Assembly: GCF_000799465.1 (NCBI RefSeq)
Contig: NZ_JUGU01000001.1
Span: 1,922,001-1,986,000 of the forward strand
Length of the DNA: 64,000 nt
DNA from: Psychroserpens sp. Hel_I_66
Lineage (GTDB): Bacteria; Bacteroidota; Bacteroidia; Flavobacteriales; Flavobacteriaceae
Reading direction: 5' to 3'
Shown here: positions 36,801-42,988 of the stretch, one piece after another
Numbering within the stretch: position 1 is the first letter of the stretch
Layout of the letters: each line of letters starts with the position of its first letter
The notes under the pieces: model-generated
Told to the model about the DNA's origin: nothing
Databases searched by the model: none
Seen by the model: the letters and a program-made list of their open reading frames with translations, nothing else
Made by a program: the position numbers and the translations under genes

Positions 36801-39406
36801 TCAAATACCGGTGCATCTGCTGGTAATACTGTTACCAGTTTCTTAGCTGTGATTGTGTTTCCACACAAATCAGTATAGGTATAGCTTACTTCAAACTCAC
36901 CACCACAAGCATTGTACTCTGGTGTAGCCTCGCCCTGAACTGATCCTTCGATCAAACAAGCTTCGCTTTCTGCTCCATTTGAGTAACCTAATGAACCTGC
37001 TGTAAATGATCCAGCTTCCTCACATGAGATTGTCATGTTCTCCACTTCGTCAAATACTGGTGCATCTGCTGGTAATACTGTTACCAATTTCGTTGCTGTA
37101 ATTGTGTTTCCACATAAATCAGTATAGGTATAGCTTACTTCAAATTCACCACCACAAGCATTGTACTCTGGTGTAGCCTCGCCCTGAACTGATCCAGAGA
37201 TTAGACATGCTTCGTTTTCTGCTCCATTTGAGTAACCTAATGTACCTGCTTCAAATGATCCAGCTTCCTCACATGAGATTGTCATGTCCTCTACTTCGTC
37301 AAATACCGGTGCATCTGCTGGTAATACTGTTACCAGTTTCTTAGCTGTGATTGTGTTTCCACATAAATCAGTATAGGTATAGCTTACTTCAAATTCACCA
37401 CCACAAGCATTGTACTCTGGTGTAGCCTCGCCCTGAACTGATCCTTCGATCAGACAAGCTTCGCTTTCTGCTCCATTTAAGTAACCTAATGAACCTGCTG
37501 TAAATGATCCCGCTTCCTCACATGAGATTGTCATGTTCTCCACTTCGTCAAATACTGGTGCATCTGCTGGTAATACTGTTACCAGTTTCGTTGCTGTAAT
37601 TGTGTTTCCACATAAATCAGTATAGGTATAGCTTACTTCAAATTCACCACCACAAGCATTGTACTCTGGTGTAGCCTCGCCCTGAACTGATCCTTCGATC
37701 AGACAAGCTTCGCTTTCTGCTCCATTTGAGTAACCTAATGAACCTGCTGTAAATGATCCCGCTTCCTCACATGAGATTGTCATGTCCTCTACTTCGTCAA
37801 ATACCGGTGCATCTGCTGGCAATACTGTTACCAGTTTCTTAGCTGTGATTGTGTTTCCACATAAATCAGTATAGGTATAGCTTACTTCAAACTCACCACC
37901 ACAAGCATTGTACTCTGGTGTAGCCTCGCCCTGAACTGATCCTTCGATCAGACAAGCTTCGTTTTCTGCTCCATTTGAGTAACCTAATGTACCTGCTTCA
38001 AATGATCCAGCTTCCTCACATGAGATTGTCATGTTCTCCATTTCGTCAAATATAGGTGCATCAGCAGGATCAACCGTAATAAAAAATGGACCTGCACTTA
38101 ATGGACGATCACAAGAATCAACACCATTATAATTTACAGTGATTGTTCCTCCACAAGCTGTATATTCAATATTAACTTCTGCTTCGATTGAACCAGAAAC
38201 AGAACAAAGACCCTGAGATACTCCGTTATCGTAAGTAGCTTCAGGTACTATATATCCAGCTGCATCAGCACATGAAATACTTGATGGCAATTCTGGCGTG
38301 TTTATAGTTGATTCCGGTGTAGGTAAAACAGTGATTATCTGAACATCTGAATCTGTGTAACCACAATTATCGGTTACAGAGTATGTTCTTGTAATTACTC
38401 CACCTAAACACGAATCGACCGTACTTGGACTATCAGAAACTATAATTTCTAGATCATCAGCACAATTATCAACAGCATTTACATTTTTCGTATCTGGTGT
38501 AGGAACTAAATCTACACAACTAACAGTAATATCTTCAGGCACATCATTTAATTGAGGCGCTTCACTATCTCCACCGCTGTAGTATACTGTTATTGAGTCA
38601 GCAAAGTTACCACAATCATCTTGAATAGTATATGTATATTGTGCCATCCATTTGCAATCACTACCTTTTGAATAACCCGTTTTAACAACATTTACATTTC
38701 CGCAGTTGTCTTCAAACAAAGCAGCAATATCTTCTTCTGTTGGCCCTTGAGCTTTTTCAGAAAAACATAAATTCAAACCTGTTTGACCTGATGGTAGTTC
38801 AGCATTTTTATTTAGAGATGGTGCTTCTGTATCTCCACCACTATAAATAATATCCAATTCAGTTGCCATGTTTCCACATGCATCTTGTATAGTAAATTTG
38901 TATGTTACAATCCACTCACAGTCATTCCCAGAAGGCGTACCAAATTTATTAACAATTACATCGCTGCAATTATCTGAGTACAAAGCTCCTATATCACTTA
39001 TAGAAGGACCTGCAGGAATATCGTCAAAACATAAATTAAGGTTTTGACCTCCAGAAGGAACTTCTGCTCCTTCATTTAACATTGGCGCAGAAATATCACC
39101 TCCAACGTAGGAAATTTTTATTTCTTCTTCAAAATCTCCACATTTAATAAAATAGGTGTAATCAATATTCCAAGCACAATCGTCTCCTTCAATAAAGGAA
39201 GTTTTCGTGACTTGTGCGGTGAGATCACCACATTGATTAGTGTAAAGATTTGCCACATCCTCTTCTGACGGTCCAGGAGGTGCATCTTCTAGACATCGGT
39301 TGAAGAAAGTACTTCGAGCCGAGTCTTGTGCGAACACAGAACTTGTACTAAACGCAAAGAGCATGATTAAGACTAACGTCTTCATGCTTCTACTTTGTTT
39401 AGTCAT
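27809..39406 (-). CDS. Giant T9SS-secreted modular repeat protein
   Basis: The product is about 3,865 residues, exported by the type IX system and probably surface-bound or released as an adhesin-like or matrix protein. Order from the N-terminus: signal peptide (KTLVLIMLFAFSTSSVFAQ); three Cys-rich modules with TIQD[AD]CGN; two Ig-like HYR-type modules; 28 repeats of about 83 residues (consensus PADAPVFDEVE[DN]MTISCEEA...ACGGEFEVSYTYTDLCGNTI); three more Cys-rich modules; HYR-type modules with inserted jelly-roll-like segments; and a C-terminal T9SS type A sorting domain (FTAYPVPFDNEVNIAYTF...FYVKLTTSQGSVTKK). Possible starts are 39493, 39406 and 39385; 39406 (MTKQ) or 39385 (MKT) gives a normal signal peptide. 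No enzyme site was seen. Such repeats can be collapsed or expanded in an assembly. Confidence 0.9.
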   Translation of the reverse strand: MTKQSRSMKTLVLIMLFAFSTSSVFAQDSARSTFFNRCLEDAPPGPSEEDVANLYTNQCGDLTAQVTKTSFIEGDDCAWNIDYTYFIKCGDFEEEIKISYVGGDISAPMLNEGAEVPSGGQNLNLCFDDIPAGPSISDIGALYSDNCSDVIVNKFGTPSGNDCEWIVTYKFTIQDACGNMATELDIIYSGGDTEAPSLNKNAELPSGQTGLNLCFSEKAQGPTEEDIAALFEDNCGNVNVVKTGYSKGSDCKWMAQYTYTIQDDCGNFADSITVYYSGGDSEAPQLNDVPEDITVSCVDLVPTPDTKNVNAVDNCADDLEIIVSDSPSTVDSCLGGVITRTYSVTDNCGYTDSDVQIITVLPTPESTINTPELPSSISCADAAGYIVPEATYDNGVSQGLCSVSGSIEAEVNIEYTACGGTITVNYNGVDSCDRPLSAGPFFITVDPADAPIFDEMENMTISCEEAGSFEAGTLGYSNGAENEACLIEGSVQGEATPEYNACGGEFEVSYTYTDLCGNTITAKKLVTVLPADAPVFDEVEDMTISCEEAGSFTAGSLGYSNGAESEACLIEGSVQGEATPEYNACGGEFEVSYTYTDLCGNTITATKLVTVLPADAPVFDEVENMTISCEEAGSFTAGSLGYLNGAESEACLIEGSVQGEATPEYNACGGEFEVSYTYTDLCGNTITAKKLVTVLPADAPVFDEVEDMTISCEEAGSFEAGTLGYSNGAENEACLISGSVQGEATPEYNACGGEFEVSYTYTDLCGNTITATKLVTVLPADAPVFDEVENMTISCEEAGSFTAGSLGYSNGAESEACLIEGSVQGEATPEYNACGGEFEVSYTYTDLCGNTITAKKLVTVLPADAPVFDEVEDMTISCEEAGSFTAGSLGYSNGAENEACLISGSVQGEATPEYNACGGEFEVSYTYTDLCGNTITATKLVTVLPADAPVFDEVENMTISCEEAGSFIAGSLGYSNGAESEACLIEGSVQGEATPEYNACGGEFEVSYTYTDLCGNTITAKKLVTVLPADAPVFDEVEDMTISCEEAGSFTAGSLGYSNGAESEACLISGSVQGEATPEYNACGGEFEVSYTYTDLCGNTITATKLVTVLPADAPVFDEVENMTISCEEAGSFTAGSLGYSNGAESEACLIEGSVQGEATPEYNACGGEFEVSYTYTDLCGNTITAKKLVTVLPADAPVFDEVEDMTISCEEAGSFEAGTLGYSNGAENEACLISGSVQGEATPEYNACGGEFEVSYTYTDLCGNTITATKLVTVLPADAPVFDEIQDITITCELANQYEVSPLGYSNNAENEACLIEGSVQGELTSDYDACGGSLFVDYSYTDACGNTIEARKTLTVLPADAPVFDEVEDLTISCEEAGSFEAGSLSYSNNAENEACLIEGSVQGEATPEYNACGGEFEVSYTYTDLCGNTITATKLVTVLPADAPVFDEVEDMTISCEEAGSFEAGSLSYSNNAENEACLIEGSVQGEATPEYNACGGEFEVSYTYTDLCGNTITAKKLVTVLPADAPVFDEVEDMTISCEEAGSFTAGSLGYSNGAENEACLIEGSVQGEATPEYNACGGEFEVSYTYTDLCGNTITATKLVTVLPADAPVFDEVENISVSCEEAGSIVVGSLAYSNNSQSEDCLIAGEVQGELSGEYGVCGGLLFIDWTYTDECGNTISERQQIKVNPAETPVFDEVENMTISCEEAGSFEAGSLGYSNNAENASCLIEGSVQGEATPVYNVCGGEFEVSYTYTDACGNTITAKKLVTVLPADAPVFDEVEDMTISCEEAGSFTAGTLSYSNNAENEVCLIAGEVQGEATPDYSECGGTITVDYTYTDACGNTIEAQQSVTVLPADAAVFGEVEDMTISCEEAGSFTAGTLAYTNNAENEACLIAGEVQGEATPDYSECGGTIIVSYTYTDACQRTIEASQTITVEPAPMAQFDGVEDMTISCEEANSFVASSLFYTNGALNEACLISGSVPGELSGSYTECGGELTVNWTYTDACDRTITASKAIKVEPADAPVFEEVENMTISCEEAASFTAGSLSYTNGASTEACLIEGSVEGEATPDYTECGGIIAVTWTYTDDCDRTISAKKEVTVLPADAPVFDDVEDMTISCEEAGSFEAGTLSYSNNAENEACLIAGEVQGEATPEYNACGGEFEVSYTYTDACGNTITAKKLVTVLPADAPEFNDVQDITITCELANQYEVTPLGYTNNAENPACLIEGSVLGELSGDYDACGGTLFVDYTYTDDCGNTIEARKTITVSPADAPVFDEVEDTTISCEEAGSFTAGTLSYSNDAENPSCLISGEVQGELSGSYTECGGKLIVDFTYTDVCGNTIEAQQSVTVEPAIAPVFDEVEDMTISCEDANSFAAGTLAYTNNAENETCLIAGEVQGEATPDYTECGGTIIVSYTYTDACQRTIEASQTITVEPAPMAQFDTVEDMTVSCDEAAAIVGSFATVGFVGDFAPANWTIDTGATDGSVSITETLMTVTGSDNGSSDDVIATATCPESGAYSFDWSFNATDAFGAGYDAGFYVNGVLAIELADDNDSGTISVNCVAGDVIGFGVSTTDGILGAGTLSVTNFTVGGGMLLNYSNEGTGACEISGSVPGELSGSYTECGGELTVNWTYTDACDRTITASKTITVEPADAPVFEGVENMTISCEEAASFTADSLSYTNGASTEACLIEGSVEGQLGGTYDECGGTLFVDWTYTDDCDRTITAKKEITVLPADAAVFDGVDDMTISCEEANSFEAGTLSYSNNAENEACLIAGEIQGEATPDYTECGGTIIVNWTYTDNCDRTITATQTITVEEAPAATFDEIEDASIACEDLASYEAEFLSYTNGGTEACDISGSVQGEAEAFEGSCGTFNVNFTYTDDCGRTITATQTITVIDETAPMLVGELPQGESNLDLCFDNRPEGPTEAEIAALFADNCGNVNVTKTVSAPQEDDCHWAVMYRYEIQDDCGNFASPVKVFYNGGDQSAPMLTGTLPEGVTGLQCLSENPGAPALADIEAAYTDNCGTVTVTPLEPVIVGDDCGWTATYTYTIVDACDNFADNVVIVNSGADTMAPTLEGELPMGQNTLDLCIDSDLGEPTEEEIAALYVDNCGEVTVTKIEKTYGTDCEWIRVFEYSAKDACGNMADLVKVNYQGGDDSAPQPTGACDNEVMTITTEMGATCPAEASISLEVGDEISADDNSWSVAGVTIADMNGTLVPCFTDNCADVSELTYRVTEKGMTGDDCSTTLTVTFEVEDNCENVSEPFTCTFIIVDDTAPVIECPEDVDYGIVDATPTGFADKAPYTDNCQADGQTQDFSDELTSVINEGGGFVNRMLTSEADFSGTESFINFDDQSSDDTAYVNIDGTEYQSEGVTISSSDGNFILHPVNSGNTPASYFNSPTHGLANWNAVDFQFGSIDFTFDNLVNRAGFYVATNPQDVAEITISCLHNGTIVDSFSIAVGETSTFVGFESASGFDQININSTGPDNNYIILDDLRFEGGGNATEDFTLVRTFTANDGCDNTATCDVTYTWSIPVPCTDEAPVLECPEDVNFGVVLEAPTNFAESVSYTDDNGDGVTSTYTDVDSSEQFFGESTNISIGCITNGTIFAVLDFERTGFDDDGFAIYGIGYSTELPNNSYTLEYDSANLRWTTTEYLGVLDASGQGVEVFYSPSVDNAPDCDPSTWTIDNSICDSIFVDCGFVGLDFTEYTKTRTFTVTDSCDNESTCDVVYTWVIDNDIFFRSSNDGVNVVPNDNIKSIARMSTEANNVKEDIIVDFTAYPVPFDNEVNIAYTFEFDTDVTIELFDTKGLQVFSETNKNYVTGSNGTSTFDLSRYSSQMFYVKLTTSQGSVTKKIVSSGKK
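30720..38076 (-). repeat. 28 tandem repeats of about 249 bp inside the giant gene
   Basis: Each unit encodes about 83 residues. Units near the 5' end (35560-38076) are almost identical at DNA level and alternate between two forms, one with VEN...TITAKKLVT and one with VED...TITATKLVT, making a two-unit period of about 498 bp. Single-residue variants are seen (GYLNGA in unit 3, SFIAGS in unit 7). Toward the 3' end of the gene the units are more diverged. The gradient suggests recent homogenisation by gene conversion or unequal crossing over. Confidence 0.9.
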
Positions 39407-39493
39407 AAGATCAATGCTACAACACGATAAATTCGTGATAGATTGCCAAATTTTGGCGCGTCCACCACTTCGGGTAAAATTGCTCATAAACAT

Positions 39494-39858
39494 AACATTT
39501 GGTTTTAAATTAAAATTATTTTAACATTTATAATGACAATACAAGTATTGTCAGCAAAAGTGCAAATACAATATCTACACGTGAGCTTAAAATTAAATTT
39601 TGATGAAATGAATACACAAAACACCAAATTAGAATGATATCATTCTAAATCAATAAATGCTAATAATCAATTGTTGTGCTATTAAACAATTTTACGGTAA
39701 GAATAATAGATTATATTGCTATTATTTAATCTATTATTAAGTTGAAAATGAACATGATTCACCCCAACCTCGAATCAAAAATATGTTATAATAAACTTAA
39801 CGCCAAATAAATTTATTCTTTTTTTTCATTATAAACAGTTTAACATTTTTTTATGTAT
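39494..39858 (-). promoter_or_regulatory. Intergenic region upstream of the giant gene, with inverted repeat 39534-39553
   Basis: This 365-base, AT-rich region has no gene. It holds a strong inverted repeat, TGACAATAC-AA-GTATTGTCA (39534-39553, 9-bp arms), about 130 bases upstream of the likely start, and a second pair, CACGA-TAAAT-TCGTG (39423-39437), inside the 5' part of the longest reading frame. A repressor or activator of the giant gene probably binds the first. A single -33/-7 pair could not be fixed by eye. Confidence 0.5.
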
Positions 39859-41370
39859 TTAGTCGAATAACAAATCATTTTCTATGCTAAAATCATCGAT
39901 AAAATGTACCGATTTTTTTATCAGAGAATAAAATACTTCATCTTCTTTTACAAAATGAACATCTTTATTGTAACTCTCTAAAAAAGAAATAATTAATCTT
40001 GAAGATATTAATGGCTTTCTAAAAAACATTGCTTGAGAAGCATTAAAAAGCTCTATGGCTAAAATACGCTGTACATTATTTACCAAATCTAGACATTGTA
40101 CCGCTGCATTTGCACCCATACTTACATGATCTTCTTGGCCATTACTGGAAACTATACTGTCTATACTTGCAGGTGTTGCTAATTGCTTATTGGCGCTCAC
40201 AATACTTGCAGCTGTATACTGCGGAATCATAAAGCCAGAGTTTAAACCTGGATTATCAACCAAAAACATAGGGAGACCCCTAAGTCCTGAGATAAGCTGG
40301 TAAATTCTTCTTTCAGAAATGTTACCTAACTCTGCCATTGCAATCTTCAAATAATCCAGAGCCAAGGCCAAAGGTTGACCGTGAAAATTGCCTCCAGAAA
40401 TAATTTCATCCTCTTCAATGAATATATTTGGATTGTCTGTTACCGAATTGATTTCGGTCTTAAAAACTTTTCTAACAAATTCCAAGGTATCTTTTGTTGC
40501 ACCATGAACTTGTGGCATACATCTATAAGAATATGGATCTTGAACGTGAGCTTTTTCTCGAGAAATCAACTCACTGCCCTCAAGAAATTCTCTAATTCGC
40601 TCTGCTGTTTTTATTTGTCCGTTATGTGGCCTAACCAAATGAACCAATGCATTAAAGGGCTCAATCCTTCCGTCGAAAGCATCAAGGGAAATACTCCCTA
40701 TTAAATCTGCAAAGTAAGAAAGTTTGTATGATTTTATGAGCAAATGAATTCCGTAGGCACTCATAAACTGAGTCCCGTTAAGCAAAGCTAGACCCTCTTT
40801 AGATTTAAGTGTTATCGATTCATATCCAAATTTCTTCAAAACTTCTGAAGACTGATAAATTTCGCCATCATAAAAAACCTCCCCTTTGGAGATTAGAGGC
40901 AAAGCCAAATGTGCCAAGGGCGCTAAATCACCCGAAGCACCGAGCGAGCCTTGAGTATAGATTATTGGGAGAATATCGTTGTTGTAAAAATCTATCAATC
41001 GCTCTACAGTTTGTAATTGCACTCCACTATGCCCATAGCTCAATGACTGGATCTTTAAGAACAACATGAGCTTAACAATCTCGTTGGGAACTCTTTCACC
41101 AATACCACAAGCATGCGACATGACTAAATTTTCTTGGAGTTTTGTAAGATTTTCTTTTGTAATCTTCACATCGCAAAGCGAACCAAAACCGGTGTTTATT
41201 CCATAAATTGGCTGATCTTGATTTTTTATTTTCTCATCAAGGTAATTTCGGCAGTTTTCAATTTTTGTTTTTGAATCTTCGGAAAGTTTTAATTGCTTAT
41301 GTTCTGTAACGATAGTATTGATTGTTGACAGGTCTAAAACTTCCGAGGAAATAATATGTATATGGCTCAT
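39859..41370 (-). CDS. hutH: Aromatic amino acid ammonia-lyase, probably histidine ammonia-lyase
   Basis: The enzyme removes ammonia from an amino acid using the autocatalytic MIO cofactor formed from Ala145-Ser146-Gly147, seen in GSLGASGDLAPLAHLAL. The catalytic Tyr is in YGINTGFG (about 56). Residues Ser85-His86 (VMSHACGIG) match the Ser-His of histidine lyases; tyrosine lyases carry His-Leu at this place, which favours histidine as substrate. The ATG at 41370 is used; an upstream TTG lies near the transcription start. Genes hutU, hutI and hutG are not adjacent, so a complete histidine-degradation operon is not here. Confidence 0.82.
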   Translation of the reverse strand: MSHIHIISSEVLDLSTINTIVTEHKQLKLSEDSKTKIENCRNYLDEKIKNQDQPIYGINTGFGSLCDVKITKENLTKLQENLVMSHACGIGERVPNEIVKLMLFLKIQSLSYGHSGVQLQTVERLIDFYNNDILPIIYTQGSLGASGDLAPLAHLALPLISKGEVFYDGEIYQSSEVLKKFGYESITLKSKEGLALLNGTQFMSAYGIHLLIKSYKLSYFADLIGSISLDAFDGRIEPFNALVHLVRPHNGQIKTAERIREFLEGSELISREKAHVQDPYSYRCMPQVHGATKDTLEFVRKVFKTEINSVTDNPNIFIEEDEIISGGNFHGQPLALALDYLKIAMAELGNISERRIYQLISGLRGLPMFLVDNPGLNSGFMIPQYTAASIVSANKQLATPASIDSIVSSNGQEDHVSMGANAAVQCLDLVNNVQRILAIELFNASQAMFFRKPLISSRLIISFLESYNKDVHFVKEDEVFYSLIKKSVHFIDDFSIENDLLFD

Positions 41371-41403
41371 GATCTTATTTTGCGTGTTCAAAATTCAGCA
41401 ATA

Positions 41404-41411
41404 CAAACATA
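41404..41411 (-). promoter_or_regulatory. -7 promoter element of the ammonia-lyase gene
   Basis: On the minus strand TATGTTTG fits TAnnTTTG and lies 33 bases before the ATG. It places the transcription start near 41397, so the TTG codon at 41391 is probably too close to the 5' end to be the start. Confidence 0.55.
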
Positions 41412-41496
41412 CTTTGCAACAAATGTTAATAATTATTAAAATATCAAGCAAAAACCTAATTATCTGTATTTTTGGCTACTAAAACAATTAAAAATT

Positions 41497-42915
41497 ATGA
41501 AAAGATTATTTGTGGCTTTTTTAGCAATTTCAATTATTGCCTGTAATGAAAAGCCAAAAGTAGAGTACGCTATTGTAACTGGGAAAATTGAAAATTCGCA
41601 AGTCAAATTAGCTACGATTGATGGAGCTGATTTTAAAGCTGAAATCAATATCGAAGAAGATGGTACTTTTTTGGATACCATTCAAATTACCGAAAACAAT
41701 TTCTATGCACTAACTATTGGCAGAGAATATACTCCACTGTACTTAATTAAGGGAGATAGTTTACACGTAGATGTAGATGCTACCAAATTTGATGAATCCT
41801 TAAAATATTCTGGCGAAGGTGCTGTAGAAAACAATTATTTGGCAGCAAAAATGCTCAATGAGAGTAAAGGCATTGAAAACCCGGTTGCGTTTTACTCAAT
41901 GGAAGAAGCTGATTTTAAAACCAAAGTCAAAACCATTAAAAACACAAATAATTCTCTTTTAGTAAACTTGAATGATGCTGATGAAGATTTTATTTCTTCG
42001 GAAAAACAAAATCTAGTCTACGATGAATACAACATGCTTAATAACTACAAGCAGAGACATGGGTATTATACTAAAAAAGAAGATTTTAAAATATCTGAAG
42101 ATTTCTTTCCAGCAGAATTAAAAGACATGGATTTTGACGATTCTAAAGCTTATAGATCATCAAACTCATACAAAAACATAGCTTTTGATAATTTATTAAC
42201 TAAACTATTTGATACTATTGGCGATGACATTTCAAACGTCACTGTAGATCAATTGCAAATTATTGAAGAAGCTAAAATACCTGCATTAAAAAACGATGCA
42301 ATTGACTATCTAAGCAGTTTTCTGGTAACACCGAGTAATCCTAATATGGCATCTGTTTATACCTATTTAAAAGATAATACAACTAAGGAGGAGACCAAGA
42401 AAAAACTGACTGAAACATTTGAGAAAAATAAAGATTTGGTAAAAGGAAAACCATCTCCTCAATTTGTCAATTATGAGAACCATAAAGGTGGCGAATTATC
42501 ATTAGCAGACTTAAAAGGCAAATACGTTTATGTAGATGTTTGGGCAACTTGGTGCGGACCTTGCATTAAGGAAATACCCTCTTTAAAAGAAGTTGAAAAG
42601 AAATTTCATAATGAAAATATTGAGTTTGTTAGTATTTCTACTGATGATGGCAGAGGCTATAAAGGTCAAACAAATGAGGAAAAAGCTCTTTTAGCTAAAG
42701 AAGGCTGGAAAAATATGATCATGGACAAAGAATTAGGAGGCATTCAACTATATGCCGACAATGCTTTCAATTCATCTTTCATGAATGATTATCAAGTAAA
42801 TTCGATACCTAGATTTATCTTAATAGACCCAAATGGAAACATCGTTAGCGCAGATGCACCAAGACCATCAGACCCTAAATTGGTAGAATTATTAGAAAGA
42901 GAGCTTAAAATGTAA
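41497..42915 (+). CDS. TlpA-like thiol-disulfide oxidoreductase lipoprotein
   Basis: This 472-residue lipoprotein has a signal and lipobox (LFVAFLAISIIAC, Cys16), an N-terminal DUF4369-like beta domain (KVEYAIVTGKIENSQVKLATIDG), a helical middle, and a C-terminal TlpA/AhpC-TSA domain with the redox pair Cys353-Gly-Pro-Cys356 in WATWCGPCIKEIPSLKE and a cis-Pro loop (SIPRFILIDPNG). It probably reduces disulfides in the periplasm, often in cytochrome or secreted-protein maturation. A TATTTTTG element lies at 41467-41474. A convergent terminator separates it from nnrDE. Confidence 0.85.
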   Translation: MKRLFVAFLAISIIACNEKPKVEYAIVTGKIENSQVKLATIDGADFKAEINIEEDGTFLDTIQITENNFYALTIGREYTPLYLIKGDSLHVDVDATKFDESLKYSGEGAVENNYLAAKMLNESKGIENPVAFYSMEEADFKTKVKTIKNTNNSLLVNLNDADEDFISSEKQNLVYDEYNMLNNYKQRHGYYTKKEDFKISEDFFPAELKDMDFDDSKAYRSSNSYKNIAFDNLLTKLFDTIGDDISNVTVDQLQIIEEAKIPALKNDAIDYLSSFLVTPSNPNMASVYTYLKDNTTKEETKKKLTETFEKNKDLVKGKPSPQFVNYENHKGGELSLADLKGKYVYVDVWATWCGPCIKEIPSLKEVEKKFHNENIEFVSISTDDGRGYKGQTNEEKALLAKEGWKNMIMDKELGGIQLYADNAFNSSFMNDYQVNSIPRFILIDPNGNIVSADAPRPSDPKLVELLERELKM

Positions 42916-42934
42916 TTGTTTTATTTTAAAATAT

Positions 42935-42963
42935 AAAAAACCACTTCAATGAAGTGGTTTTTT
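42935..42963. terminator. Bidirectional intrinsic terminator
   Basis: AAAAAACCACTTCA (42935-42948) pairs with TGAAGTGGTTTTTT (42950-42963) across a one-base centre, with T-runs on both strands, between the convergent TlpA-like and NAD(P)HX genes. Confidence 0.95.
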
Positions 42964-42988
42964 CTTTTGATAGATTATTTAAGTCTTA

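Noticed and set aside
30720..38076. CRISPR-like array or satellite DNA
   Set aside because: The repeat length (about 249 bp), the single open reading frame and the absence of spacers show coding repeats in a giant protein.
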